The notes beneath the pieces were generated by a model that saw nothing but the letters and a program-made list of their open reading frames with translations, was not told where the DNA came from and searched no databases. This document shows positions 32,301 to 45,002 of a stretch of DNA of 64,000 bases, one piece after another. This DNA is from Misgurnus anguillicaudatus (Eukaryota > Chordata > Actinopteri > Cypriniformes > Cobitidae). The stretch spans positions 6,734,001-6,798,000 of the forward strand of contig NC_073354.2 in the NCBI RefSeq assembly GCF_027580225.2, read 5' to 3'. A program made the translations under genes and the position numbers. Position 1 is the stretch's first letter, and each line of letters begins with the position of its first letter.

Positions 32301-35300
32301 TGCCACCAACTATGAGCACAGATTATCAATACAATACTAATACTAGTAGCCCTGCAAATTATATGAGTAGTCCGGCAAGGATGCTTGTTTTCCACAGCCA
32401 ACAACAGCACATTATTTGTCTGACATCGCAATCTTATTGTTATTACAATCTTAGCATGATTGTAAACAACTACTCCTTCAGACTCTTATAGGTTGCATCC
32501 TTCAAGCCCAAAGGATGTGCATCCACCCTTCGCAAAAGTAATCCATATGAATTACATTGTTTTTTTCACCTTTTAAGGTTATAAGAGACTGTGCCACGGG
32601 ATTAGTTTTGCAAATGTGTCAAAATGCTCTTGAGAATGAGTGAGCACCAAAACTTTAATATGTTATTTTATAACAGCTCGGAATTACATTTTATGTTCAA
32701 ATAGCAGGCACCTTTACGAAAGGTGCAGAAACAACAGCAGTTCACACTAGAAAGAGAAAAACATGAGAAGTTTCAGAATAAAAATAAGAGTGGTAGAATG
32801 GCCCCAACACCTAACCCTGTGGGTCACCTTAATTCTTTCTTAGATCCTGTGGAACAGAAGCATTCTGGGTATAAATTACTTTGCTCTATATGCCCTGATT
32901 CAACAGAGAAAACCATCTTAGATTTGAAGTGTTGTAGAAGCAGTTCTCCCTCCAGTAGAAGAAAAGACAGATGTCTTGAGTTTCAGAACAGTTAAATGAT
33001 CGGTTAAACTCTACTGTAAAGTGCTTTGCATTGTTTGGCGCAGGAAGATCTGTGTTCACAATCTCTCAGTTTCATATCTTCTGCAAACTGCAGATGTGCT
33101 GAGGAAAATGAAACCTATGCATCACTTTAAATTGTATCAAGGTATGACTAGCATTGAGCTCTGATGAATATTGTCCGCTTTTCGATATCTTCAGGGATTC
33201 CCATAGAGACAGAGCGCCGTTATGCAAATTTGAAAACCACGCCCACCGGGGGGGAATTCAATCCAACCGTCTCCATTGACTTTGTATTGCGAGAAGCCGC
33301 CTCCTTGTCATTTCTGGCTTATAACAAAAAAATGAATAATGCCTAAAAGCTGCTGTGTGACAATATGTACAGCTAACAAACCAAAGAACCCAGAAATAAG
33401 TTTTTATAAGCTGTCGAGCCGTAAAACACAGCATTTAAGGAGAATAAAGTGGATCGCCGACTACGTTTCCCCCTAGTGGACGCAGTTCTACTAATAGAAG
33501 TACTATGAAAAGTTGCCTGTATCCATTTTTGTGTCTTTAAACGCTCGTTTTTTGGGGTCGACAGCTTATAAAAACTTATTTACAGATTAAACTTAAAAAC
33601 AGAATAATACCTAAAAGCTGCTGTGTGACAAGGTGTACATCTAACACGCCAAAAAAATAAATAAATACGTTTTTATAAGCTGTCGACTTCAAAAAACGAG
33701 CGTTCAGACACAGAAATGGAAACAGGCAACCCCCCACAGCACTCCCACCAGCAAAACTGCGTCCAATAGGGGGAAACGCAGTCGGCGATCCACTTTATTC
33801 TCCTTAAAGGCTGGGTTTTACGGCTCGACAGCTTATAAAAACTTATTTCTGGGTTCTTTGGCTTGTTAGCTGTACATATTGTCCCAAAGCAGCTTTTAGG
33901 CATTATTCAGTTTTTTGTTATAAGCCAGAAATGACAAGGAGGCGGCCTTTTGCAACACAAAGTCAATGGAGACCGCCGGATCGCTCTCCCCCCCGGTGGG
34001 CGTGGCCCTCAGGTTGTGACGCGCTGCGCTCTGTCTCTATCCCAAGCCTGTTGATGTACTAACAAGCCTTTCTTATATGTCAGATGGAAACTGATGGTAA
34101 TATATGTTGTTTAATTGTTCCATATATAAATGAGATACAAATTTTCCTTGTTTATTTGAAAAATGTTGGGTTAGGGTTGTATTATATCTGTATTATCATA
34201 CTGTGTCAAGATTTGGAGTGTAGATGCTGTTGTGCTCTACATTGAATCTCAGTATAGTGAAAATTATGTTTCACCCCAGAGAGTAGTAAGTGAATATTAA
34301 ATCCAGCTGATCCATTCTTGTGGCATGTGCGGGCCTGCAATGTCCTTTAGATAGAAATGCATCTAAACGCAGACGGAGATGTGCGATAGGTCACTTTTCA
34401 CAGCACTGTATCTCTAATTAACACATCTTGATTAAATGTCCACCCCCATCACACATACCAACACATGTAAACATGTGACGTGATGGCAACACATCTGTGT
34501 GATTCAACATTACCGCCTTAACAGTGACTACGCTTACATGTACACCAATAATGCTATTATGTCCAATAAACAGAGCAAGGACTTGGAATGGCAGTAAGAT
34601 GTTTACATGACTGGAGCTAAAACCTCTTTACTCCTGTTTACATGCAGTTTTTATTTTCTGATTATTCGCTAATATTTGTTTATTATTATTCACACATAGC
34701 CCAACGATGAACTCACATATACTGTCCACTAGAGCCCGACCGATATGCGTTTTTTCGGGCCGATGCCGATACAGATATTAGGGAGTAAAAAAGACCGATA
34801 ACGATATATTGGTCGATATTCTTTATGTGTATATTATAGTTCAGTACACATATACTACAGTATATTATACTAAAGTACTGTACATAGAATACACTATATA
34901 CTTTAACATAATATACTGTATATGAATAAATGCAATGCAATGATCACTCACAAATGTGGTGATCACTCACAAATGTGGTGATCCAACACTTATATTGATG
35001 TGACAAAGATATGTACTATAGGCAAGAAGTTAACAATAAACTTTTTTATCCAAAATTAGTTGGATATCAGTGCACTAAACAGTAAACTTGACTTATTATA
35101 AATAACTTTAAAACACAAAGAGAACAAAATACATAAAACTTGCATCATTTGCAGTTTTGACGAGAATAACGTTATAAAGAGAAACTTATGAAGTCATTGA
35201 TTAATTTTGGCTTTACAGTAAGTTGTGTACTTCACAAATTAGTTAGCCACTCACAGTTACGAAGACAATGCTTGACGGAGCACATACTAATGTACGCTAT

Positions 35301-37382
35301 GTTTAATGTTGTGCACAACGTTTTTATAACACAAACCCAGGGTTCCGTGCAAACTTTAGATTTTTATAAAACTAAAGCGTCTTCTTCGCTCCGCCTCTTT
35401 TATTTAGCAAGGGTGTAGAGTTGCGCGAGCTTATTGAATCAATTGCTCTGAAATGAGCATGTTAACTAACAACACAAGCAGCAGTAATCTCATATAGTGT
35501 TATATAAGTGCACGGCTGCGCGTAGTTTAAACGTGTCATTTCTCCGTCTCGCGTCATTTCTCCCGCTTGCGTTTTAACTCGCAAGTCGACAAAGAGACGG
35601 ATTAAAAACACCAAATGTAAGCGGAAATGCGTCTCTCTTATAATCCAATCGACCAAAGCGCGTCTTAATACCAGGTGTAAAAATGTTGTGAAGAAGACAC
35701 TGCGTGACTGCTTCCATGCCACCTGACCTGAGAGACTGACTGAAGTGAAGGGGGTGGGGGATTGGATGGTGTCACTACAGTGAGTGATCTGGGTCGCCAT
35801 TAGCAACCAGTATGGCGCACTCTGCTGGACAAACAAGTACTTACATCTTTCAAATGCATTTAATGTTTTCTGTAACAAACGTTCATATCGGCGCATATCT
35901 GCGGCTTATACGCCGATACAGATATATCTGCGACATGCTCATATCGGCCGATAAAATCGGCAAAACGATAAATCGGTCGGGCTCTACTGTCCACTGTTTT
36001 AATTTACTTGCGTTAAATGACAAACATGTTCTTATGGACGTATTTTGTTATTCTGTGCCGTTATGAAGACAAAAATAATATGACAGTGCCTGTAACGATT
36101 TTATACTGTACGCTGCTGTCGCATTATTTGAACTGTTTCTAGATGAAGTCAGACTGCTGAAAGCAAGTCAGGAAAACTTGCCAATGTCAAGTTTAAAACA
36201 AATTTGCGCTTAAGGTGCATGAGACAAATACACGCGCACTTCAGTTAGTGGGGTATAGATGCGGTTAAAATGTTTACATGGACGCATAGTGCGATTAACT
36301 CTTTCACCACCATTGACGAGATATCTCGTCAATTAAGAGAAAACGCTTCCCCGCCAATGACCAGATTTTCCGGCACCTGTTTTAATACAATTATACTTAC
36401 TGCGATTAGGAGCTTAATCACATTTTTATCAAACTATTGTGTTTACATGCTGTAAAGTATAATCGCAATATTTGCCAAAATCTCATTATAATTGCATTAT
36501 GAGGATGCATCTAAACATGGTCAATGATCAACCTGCCATCTAAACATCAGCTCACCCACATCTTAATATACTCATACAGACTTGCTGACAGCAAGTCAAT
36601 TGGCCCCCTATACTGCAGTGATCAACCTATAATCAGTATCAGCAGATGCAAGTGTTTTTTTACTACTATCTTTTCTACTACTTGATACAAGCAGTAAAAT
36701 GCAAACTATCTGTTTCCATAGATGTTATTCTAAGTAATTGGTATTGGCAGAAATTATGTATTGGTGCATCCTTAAAATAGCTTTTAATCTTCCTATTTCT
36801 TCCTATAATCCTTTTAAGGTGCGTTGCAATTGTACGTTTTCCAAAATGTCTTTTGTATTTCAGGCTTGACCTCCAGACACTGTATCAAAGATTTTTAAAG
36901 ACATGATCAGATTTTTTATTTATTCTAAGTGCCTTTTACTGTTCTTATAAACGGGTTTCATGATACATTATTAATTATTGAAATGTTACTAAAATGTTAT
37001 TAAACAAGGTAATTAGTTGTACGAGTGCTGTAAAATGATTTTGTGTAGAAAATATTTCCATCATAGCTGTACATTCATCCCAGTGACAGCTTTTTTCCCT
37101 TTAATTCTGACAGCGTAGATTTAATTGATGTAATTATCTTCAGGTTTTTTATGTGGTGGTCATCGTGGGTTTAAGTACTCTTATTGTATGCGTGTGCTTG
37201 ATATCTACTGTATGTGTTTGTTTTAGGTCTCAGGATTTCTGCTGTGAGGCTTGTGGCAGCTCAATGCGCTCTGCTCTTCAGGCTTTATCTCCTAACAGTG
37301 ACCGTCGACCCGCTGATGCTCAGGCACAGAGACTGGCGCAGCAGATCAGCTTTAAGGTCAAACTCACACACACTTTCATTCT

Positions 37383-37417
<35 letters not shown>

Positions 37418-40400
37418 TCACATTTTTTCTTCAGTTCTGTGAATACTGAATATTCAGTGCTGAAAGATGTTCAAGGATATGCTTTATTTGCCACAAATAT
37501 TACGGTAATAGCCCTTGTAAAGTCGTTTCAGAGAATTTTTTATAAACACATTATAAATGTTAGAAATGTATTGCTAAAACGCATTACAAAGACTGTGAAC
37601 TATATGGTCCTGAATTGTGGAGGTAGACCATTAAACAGTTTTTCCACATTTCTGTGTTTAGGATTATTTGTGCGAGGATAAAATGGTGGCTCGATAACGC
37701 ACTGGAGCCACTGAGCATGGCCCCGCCCCTAACACAACCACGAGCATCCATTTAGGTTGTAGCTGTATTTCACATTTAGGCATTTAGGAGACATTTAGGG
37801 CCCTATTTTAACGATCTAAGCGCATTGTCTAAAGCGCACAGCGCAACGTCTAAATGGGCGTGTCCGATGCCACTTTTGCTAATTTAACGACGGGAACAAT
37901 GGTTTGTGGGCCGAGTGCAGGGTCGAAAAGGGCTGGTCCTATTGTAATGGTAGTATTTGGGGCGTAACGTGCAATAAATCAATGAGAGTCACAGCTCTCA
38001 TCCCCTTTAAAAGCCAGTTGCGCTGGCGCTATGTCTAATCCCTATTTAGATGACGGACTTTGTAAACTGAAAAACTAAGCGGAGGAAGAAGATCCCCAGT
38101 TTAAGATTAATGTTAAATAATTGTGTTGTTTTTCACTTGTATTGAAATTGTTATTTTTTTATTAAAACCTTTAAAAATTGTTTTCTTTTAGTCATGGAAG
38201 TAAAAAGCAGGCTTGTAATTGCTTTAAATGTATGGCTATCCAATATCATCAAAAAATAATTTACAAGTATGTAAGATAAGGTTTATACTTTATTTGTAAC
38301 AAACAGGAGATAAAGAATTTACAAACGGCTCTCCACAAGGTTCAGCACTTAGACAGCGTCAGTTTTTTTTAAGCATTACTTAAAAATGTTTCTCATCTCA
38401 CCATATCCACAAGTACAGAGTCATCATATACAATAAATCCGTGAGGTAGCATTTAAAAAAAAAACATTTAAAAACAGATGCATTTGTTTAAAGCAAAGCA
38501 TTTATTTACTTACCAGGCTGCAGGTGAAGCAGCTCTTTGTGCCTTCTAACGTCTCATAATCGGTCCTCATTTATGTCCAAGAGACTCAATAATAATCTTT
38601 TACATTTTAATCCTTTAATCTTTCATATTTAAAAACGTTTTTGTGCTGCTGCGCAGTCATGTATGTGATAAGCAAACCCGCATTGTCGTCCCATTTATAG
38701 GCGCATATTACTAATGCGCTCTTTAAATAAAAAAAAAAACATTTTGCGCTGGTCAATGGCGTAGTCTATTTTAGTTGCCAATGCGCCTGAACACACCTCG
38801 TTTTCAGACCAGAACGCCCATGGGCACAAAGGGGGGCGCAAATGCATTTGCGATTTAAACAACGTGGCGCTAAACGTGAAAATTATAATTGCGCAGGGTG
38901 GAAACTAGCAAAAGATACTTGCGTGGCGCATTGTGCCGGGTGTAAGATAGAGCCCATAGGCATTTAGCAGATACTTTTGTCTAAAGTGACTTACAATGAT
39001 TAGGAAATAGTAATAGTTCAAAATGTGCTTATAACAAGATAACAGTTTTTAGAAAGAGTTAGTTTAGGTTTTGAAGATACAACATCTTTCCCTGTGACAG
39101 GGATAACATTATGCAATACTTATCTTTTAATCTTTACTCTGTGTTTGGGAATTACTAGCCCAAATTGGGGGTTTATTAGTCTTGTTTTAGAGTTACGGCC
39201 TTGTATTGTGGATTGTATGTACACAAAGTAGCACTGTTTCCATATGTTAAGCTTTTTCCTCTTTTATCCGTTTGAACGTTTGTTTTTGAAAGTTTATGCC
39301 CAACTTACGGTTTTGTTCATTTTGTTTTAGAGTTATGGTCTTGTTTAGTGGACTTAATTTTTTATGAAAAGGGAGAAGAGAAAGAAATGTGGTCACACAG
39401 GCCACGTGGGTTTGGATTTTTTTTCCCTTCATAATAAAAACCTTTATTTAAAAACTGCATGTTGTGTTATCTTAGATTAATATTTACATTTCTTTCATGA
39501 TCTGAAACATTAAAGAGTGACAAACATGCAAAAACATAAAAAAACAAACACTTTTTCACACCACTGTATACTTTTTATCAGTAAGCGTGTTAACACACAA
39601 CATTTTGCGCCTCTAACGCAATCCTCTTCCAACTGAGATACAGGTCACAAATTAGTACCGAATATTGCTTTATATTAGGGATGCACCAATATATCAGTCT
39701 ATAACCGGTATCGGCAGATAAAAGCACGTTTTTCCAGTTTTGGACAACAAGGAGAAAAATGCAAAACTATCAGTCTCAGTAGATGTCATTCTAAGTAATC
39801 AGATATCGGTATTGGAAAAGAAATTATGTCTTTTATACACTGCAAAAAAATGACTCTCTTACTTAGTCTTGTTTTCAGTAGAAATATCTAAAAAAAATCT
39901 TAAGATGCATTTTCTTGGTGAGAAAAATTACAAAAAAAGTAGTTTTTAGACAAAAAAAAAATATACAATTTATTGAATTTGTGCTTAAAACAGGCAAAAA
40001 TATCTGCCAATGGGGTGAGAAAAAAATCTTTAAATAAGTTAACTTTTTTTTAAACACTTAATTCAAGAAAATGTTCTCACCCCTTTGGCAGATTTTTTTG
40101 CTTGTTTTAAACACATCTTCACTTAAATTGTACATGAAGAGTTTCGTTGTAAAACGAGATAACCACCGTTTTTTTAATTGTTCAGAAATCGTGTGTTTTG
40201 GTTGTGCATTCCAATTAATTTCAATGCAACTGCAGTTTGTTTGTTTTGATTAAAAACCTTCATAACTTAAAAAATACAGCTAAGTAGCACCATAAAACAA
40301 AATAATAACATGATAACATAATAATAAACATGTTTTGACAAGAATGTAAAAAAATGGATTTATCTCGTTTTGCAATGAAACTCTTCACATGTTTTGTCTA

Positions 40401-43267
40401 AAAACTAGACTTATTGTCATGATCCTGCCAGTCTGTCATAGTTAATAGGTGTGTTCGACATCGGCTGCGGCTGGATTTAACCGATCGGCCAGATTAGCCG
40501 CGTGTAGGCGGGGAGGAGCTGAAAACGGAGAAGTGATGTCGGACGCGCTGTGGTTCCCGTAGTTTGCAGGCATTTACGTCAGGCATGGCTGATAACGTGC
40601 CGTTTGCTTGCTTTATCGCAATAAACATGATTTGTAAGATGTAAACTACATAAAAAGTGAATTATACTGTTTTGAATGTCCGTGTATGAGCATGAGTGGA
40701 ACTGAAGAGGCTTACATCATCTGTTTTCACAAGAATAACGTTCAAAATAAGCATAAATATTTAAATACCAATGTAGTGGGGTCTACGTTTTTTCATTTCT
40801 ATTTCCATTTTATTTTGATGAAGATGACACAATATAACATCGCGACTACATGAAAAGAGCTTTAACTGTTATAAAAATACAGATTTGTGAGCATTCGTGG
40901 AACTGAGGGCGTGAAAATAAGCATGAAATACACGTGATTGTTGTCATGTGGTGAATCCGACCAATCTTGAACAGCTGTGTCGTCATTACAGCCCGTGCAG
41001 CTCCTCTTGGCGAACTACGCTGGCTAACTCGGCTGATCTCGAATCGCTCTCGCGGTACTTAAAAACCATATGACACAGTCACGTGCCTGCAGCGCCTGCT
41101 TAAGTCGGACAAAATTACTAACCGTAATGCACTGCTTCAAGTCAGCCGCCGATCGGTCTGCACAGCGCCACATGAAGTCGAACACACCTAATCATAGTAG
41201 TTTATGGTCATGTGGCAGGATCGTGGCGGTACCCATGTTTTGTGTGGCAGCACATGGCCTTTTGTTTGAGTAGTGTGTTGCTGTGTCTCGTTTATATCCC
41301 CGCCCCCTTGTCTCCTCTTTAATTCATTATTGGTTAACTCCCCTCACCTGTCTTTCCCTCGTTGTCTTGTTTAGTTTTCTTATTTAAAGGAATATTCCAT
41401 TTTCTTAAAAGCAAAATCCAGATAATTTACTCATCACCATGTCATCCAAAATGTTGATGTCTTTCTTTGTTCAGTCGAGAAGAAATTATGTTTTTTGAGG
41501 AAAACATTGCAGGATTTTTTTCATTTTAATGGATTTTAATAGAGCCCAACATTTAATTGACTATTTCAAAGGACTATAAACGATCCCAAACGAGGCATAA
41601 GGGTCTTATCTAGCAAAACGATTGTCATTTTTGACAAGAAAAATAAAAAATATCCACTTTTAAACCACAACTTCTCGTCTAGATCCGGTCAGCGCGACCC
41701 CACGCAATACGTCATGACGTCACTGAGGACAAACGCGAAACTCCGCCCCAGTGTTTACAAGTGTTGAGAAAGAGGACTGTTCCTACGTCGTTGTATGTCA
41801 ACTGATACTAATTAATGTCTTTGTGTCAGTTTATTGTTTAAAATGGTCCGCAAATGTGCATTTTATATATGTAACACGTGACCTCTCTACGTCACTACGC
41901 ATTTACGTTAGGTTGCGCTGGACCGGATCTAGACGAAAAGTTGTGGTTTACAAGAGCATTTTTTTTTTCTTGTCAAAAATGACAATCGTTTCGCTAGATA
42001 AGACCCTAATGCCTTGTTTGGGATTGTTTATAGTCCTTTGAAGCTACGTTGAAAAAAACTGTTAAGTGTTGAGTTAAGTATTAAATGTTGGGCTCTATTA
42101 AAGTCCATTAAAATGAGAAAAATACTGCAATGTTTTCCTCAAAAAACATAATTTCTTTTCGACTGAACAAAGAAAGACATCAACATTTTGGATGACATGG
42201 TGGTGAGTAAATTATCTGGATTTTTCTTTGAAGAAAATTGAATATTCCTTTAAGGCATCAGTGTGTTCTGTCCTGTGCTGGATCGTTTTGTATGTTTGAA
42301 CTGTTGCTGTTGCTTCTTGTGGCAACATAATCTGTTTAGTCAAAGTTTATAGTCAAGTCTGTTAGTCATTGTCTTAGTCAAGTTAGTATAGTCACGTCTG
42401 TATTGTCATCTGTTCATGTGATGTTGTTTTCCCCCACGTGGGTCTTGGTTTTCTGTTTGTAATAAACCGTACCTTGCACTTGGGTCCCGTTCTCTGTGAA
42501 TCATGACACTTATTTTCTTATTTTCAAGAAAATGCATCTTGATTTAAACATTTTTAGATATTTCTACTGAAAACAAGACCAAAACACTAAGTAAGAAAGT
42601 CATTATTTGCAGTGTATATTCCCCTTCTGTTTGCTTTCAAAGACTATGAGTTTGTGCAGTATTCATTGCAATTGCCATATAGTTGTGTGACATCTCTTGC
42701 GTATCTTTGTGTATAATTAGGCTGAATCCAGCTCAAGCAGTGGAAGTACAGCAGCAGGTTCCAGCAAAACTGACCTGCTCGACACAAGCAGTTCGACCAC
42801 GGACGACAGAGACCCGGATGACTCATCATCAGCTGAGCGGGTACCTAAACAAACACGATAACATTTACACAACCGTTCCTCCCTCTGGTTGAGAACGACA
42901 CCATAACATACATGTAGATCGCATAATATAACTCCTATAAGCACAAGGTGTGCAGTTGCTCCCTGTAATAAACTTTACTCTCTTTCTTCATGTTCAGTCT
43001 GAATCGGCCTCTGCGGCACCTCAAACCCCAAGTGAAGGTCCATCTTCTTCAACAGCACCGAGTCCACGGCAGCGACGCACGCAGAACCAACCCCAGCCCT
43101 TGAGATATCCCACCTTTACAGCATCACCCGTGGTCCAGCATCCTCCACAGGACAACAGTCACACGGGCTCAGCCGTCCTGATCGTCCTCCTCACGCTCGC
43201 TTTAGCTGCGCTCATCTTTCGCCGAATCTATCTGGCCCACGAGTATAAGTTTGATTATGAGCTTTGA
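23305..43267 (+). CDS. ube2j1: Ubiquitin-conjugating enzyme E2 J1 (UBC6e), 8 exons
   Basis: A tail-anchored ER-membrane E2 that receives ubiquitin from E1 on a cysteine and passes it to substrates in ER-associated degradation. Exons: 23305-23335, 27691-27764, 28857-28988, 29382-29466, 31934-32039, 37227-37356, 42721-42840, 42998-43267. Total 948 bases, 315 residues (human 318). All borders are GT-AG and all phases agree. The UBC fold covers about residues 10-165: the E2 signature PEYPMKPPSI, then GRFEVGKKICLSISGHHPET with the catalytic cysteine at residue 91, the same position as in human. A serine-rich, low-complexity cytosolic linker (exons 7-8) precedes the membrane anchor SAVLIVLLTLALAALIF (about 284-300) and a short luminal tail ending EYKFDYEL. 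The first exon carries only ten full codons. Introns 1, 4, 5 and 6 are expanded by transposons; no disruption of the coding sequence is visible. Confidence 0.97.
24863..25735 (+). pseudogene. RecQ-like DNA helicase fragments, split and decayed
   Basis: The first fragment (24863 to about 25045) reads LKEEQRNASKAF then DVFAVLPTGFVKS, matching the motif 0/Walker A region of RecQ-type superfamily 2 helicases. The Walker A glycine before Lys is Val here, which should abolish nucleotide binding. The second fragment (25530 to about 25735) reads MKDQV, then MGITAMQLGVHDE, LLFGSPESW and, after a frame shift, GIVVDEVQ, matching motifs Ia/Ib and a DEVQ variant of the Walker B box. About 500 bp of unrelated AT/CG-rich sequence interrupts it. 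Motifs III-VI are absent. Assignment to RecQ-like is from motif order only. Confidence 0.65.
25029..25528. repeat. Nested non-coding element inside the helicase transposon
   Basis: Inverted ends CCTCCAGAAAAACGCG and CAGCGTTTTTCTGGAAGG. The interior is rich in 'GCATTTT', 'TTTTGCAAG' and 'CGCAATT' motifs and has no coding signal. It disrupts the helicase frame between the Walker A region and the MKDQV segment, so it arrived after the helicase transposon. Confidence 0.65.
26531..27011. mobile_element. Foldback element with TGCTAA duplication
   Basis: A near-perfect palindrome: TCATAGATATGTATAAAGGC at the left and its complement at the right, with arms of about 190 bp including AAATGACCATAACTTGCTCA and its inverse. 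A 6-bp direct repeat TGCTAA flanks it (26525-26530, 27012-27017). It is in ube2j1 intron 1. Confidence 0.8.
29885..31786. mobile_element. hAT-type non-autonomous element with perfect 8-bp duplication
   Basis: The ends CAGTGATGGGAGTAACG and CTTGCCCAACACTG are imperfect inverses with subterminal 'AGTAAC' repeats, typical of hAT. A perfect 8-bp TTCATCAC flanks it (29877-29884 and 31787-31794). No transposase is visible. It lies in ube2j1 intron 4 and holds a nested family F element (30868-31376). Confidence 0.88.
30868..31376. repeat. Nested element, family F (second copy)
   Basis: Inverted ends TTAACTCTTTCACCGCCAGC and ATGGCGGTGAAAGAGTTAA. The inner right side has the self-complementary GACAAGATATCTTGTC. 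It relates to 6551-7058 and the fragment at 36297-36385. Confidence 0.75.
33190..34050. mobile_element. Palindromic element carrying THAP-domain copies in both arms
   Basis: The left arm (about 33190-33500) and right arm (about 33720-34050) are inverted copies. Each encodes the beginning of a THAP-like zinc finger: on plus from 33339, MPKSCCVTICTANKPKNPEI followed by SFYKLSSRK and RRIKWIADY, then a stop; on minus from 33903 the same with MPKSCFGTICTANK. THAP domains are DNA-binding modules of P-element-type transposases. It lies in ube2j1 intron 5. Confidence 0.7.
34730..35986. mobile_element. hAT-type element with perfect 8-bp duplication
   Basis: The ends TAGAGCCCGACCGATATG and ATCGGTCGGGCTCTA are inverse. 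A perfect 8-bp direct repeat CTGTCCAC flanks it (34722-34729, 35987-35994). Subterminal 'GCCGATAC' and 'GATATAT' motifs repeat at both ends. No transposase is recognised inside, so it is non-autonomous. Confidence 0.88.
36297..36385. repeat. Family F fragment
   Basis: It begins TTAACTCTTTCACCACCATT followed by GACGAGATATCTCGTC, as in the 31.3-kb copy, and ends after about 90 bp. Confidence 0.65.
37387..37414. repeat. (TA)n microsatellite
   Basis: About 13 TA units, just 30 bp after the donor of ube2j1 exon 6. Confidence 0.95.
37797..38957. mobile_element. hAT-like non-autonomous element
   Basis: The ends AGGGCCCTATTTTAACG and AAGATAGAGCCCAT are imperfect inverses, with repeated 'GGCGC' and 'GCGCA' motifs near both ends. 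The flanks AGACATTT (37789-37796) and AGGCATTT (38958-38965) differ at one position and may be an 8-bp duplication. Confidence 0.65.
39839..42616. mobile_element. MITE split by a stack of nested insertions
   Basis: The outer MITE has inverted ends TACACTGCAAAAAAATGACT (39837) and TCATTATTTGCAGTGTA (42616), with matching inner parts such as TAGTCTTGTTTTCAGTAGAA and its complement. It is interrupted from about 40423 to 42510 by an insertion flanked by ACTTATT. That insertion contains an element with GTGTGTTCGAC ends (about 40447-41190) and foldback G copy 2 (41384-42253). All lie in ube2j1 intron 6. Confidence 0.7.
41384..42253. mobile_element. Foldback family G, copy 2 (complete)
   Basis: A long palindrome, TTAAAGGAATATTCCATTTT at the left and the inverse at the right, with arms of about 350 bp that remain well paired. 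It serves as the unedited reference for the copy at 13963-14697. Confidence 0.85.
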
Positions 43268-43666
43268 ACTTTAAACCTGCTCCAATGCTTTCCAGATCTT
43301 CTACGTCCTCCTCTCAGCCGGGACATCTGACTGTCTGTCCTGCATTCATCTCCGCTTAACCCTCTGCATCTTTTAAAAAAGGGGAAATTCATCATGTGAG
43401 AAGACTTCAACATAACCAGTAATGATTTAGTTAAAGCCTGCCACAGACATGTTTAGGTCAACCCAAAAAATGCTATTATGTTTTGCTTTAAGAAGCATGA
43501 TTGAAGGACCATTCAGATTTTTTGCTTTGTGAAATTATTTTCATGACAGATAAGCATGATATTGTTTGAGCGTTTATGATAGCACACAATGATAGCATTT
43601 GTTGTATTGCCTTTAATTTATAAAGATTTTAATTCAATGAAATTTTGTGTGCACAAGACAACTTAA

Positions 43667-43672
43667 AATAAA
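43667..43672 (+). terminator. Polyadenylation signal of ube2j1 (proximal)
   Basis: AATAAA, 400 bp after the stop codon. A second AATAAA is at 44202-44207, so a longer 3' UTR is possible. Confidence 0.55.
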
Positions 43673-44600
43673 CATCAATTACAGTATTTTTTTCTTATTT
43701 GTCATGAAAATAATGTTACACTGCAAGAAATGTTTTAATTGTGTATATTTTGTGAAAATATATTAGTATATGAGACTACTATTTCCACTTTTTAGGAAGC
43801 ATAGTTATAGTACCAGAGCAACTTACTGAAACCTGAAGACGTTGGTGGTGCTCAGTGTTTCAGAATGAACATTTACAGACATTACAATCATGTAGACGTA
43901 TGGTTGTAAGATTTTGTTTTTAAACGGTCAATAATGCACACAATAATGTACTGAAGCACTCTGTACAGCTCTGTTAGTGCATTTCCCATCACTCGGTTCT
44001 TCAGAACCAGTTTGACACCAAAATGTTTTTATATTTTTCACATCAATTCTGTACTCTGGAGGTTTAAGCCAAGCGACCTAACTGACCTGTTAATGTTATA
44101 AACTAAACACCTGTTACCCATATTTAAACATAGGCTACTATGAAACTATAAGGCAATACTTTTCATGTATATGACCTAATGTTTAAGTCGACATATAATG
44201 GAATAAACTTGATGTATACATAACTCTTTTCTTTTCTGACTCTCTTATTAAATTACAACTTCCTGTATTATTGCCTCCATATGACAAATCGCTTTATTGT
44301 TTACTAATCCTTGGATAAAAGAGTCTGATAAACGCGTAAATGTAATGGATGGATGATAGAGTGTTGTTGTAATGTAGGAGTTTCCATATCTGCTGCAGCA
44401 AACAGGAGTTTTCAGTAAATGTCCTTGTGTTATTTTAATGAGACATTTCCAGATAACGCGTTATATACATACGTACGTTGTTTGTTTGTTTGTTTATTTA
44501 TTTAATTACGAGAACATATAAACATCATTACAGAAAAACAGGCATCACAGACAGAAACTCCCAAAGTTGAAGAACAAAATAAAAAATTTGTTTTTAAAAA

Positions 44601-45001
44601 CACTGTAAAAAAAATCCGTAGAAATTACAATGTTATTGCAGCTGGGTTGCCGGTAATTTACCGTAGATTTACATTTATGTTATTTACTGGCAAGTGTTTG
44701 TTCAAAGTTAAAATAAATTTTAAATATTAACAAGTCTTTATCTTTACAGAATAAAACTATACAATAACAGCCTCATGCAAAGCATTCTGGGAACCAGAAA
44801 TCATCATCAACCTTTTTCTGTTTTTTTTGCGTCAGATTTTGTTTCCCAGAATGTTTTGCTTGATGCTGTTTTTTTAGTTTTACTCTGTAAAAACAAAGAC
44901 TTGTAAATATTTAATGTTCATTTAACTTTGAACAAAATGTTGCCAGTAAAAAAACATAAATTTAAATCTACGGTAAGTTACTGGCAAATTTTTTTACAGT
45001 G
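44601..45001. repeat. Foldback MITE
   Basis: Inverted ends CACTGTAAAAAAAATCCGTA and TTTTTTTACAGTG, with arms that include TTTACATTTATGTTATTTACTG and its approximate inverse. The arms pair over most of their length. Confidence 0.75.
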
Positions 45002-45002
45002 A

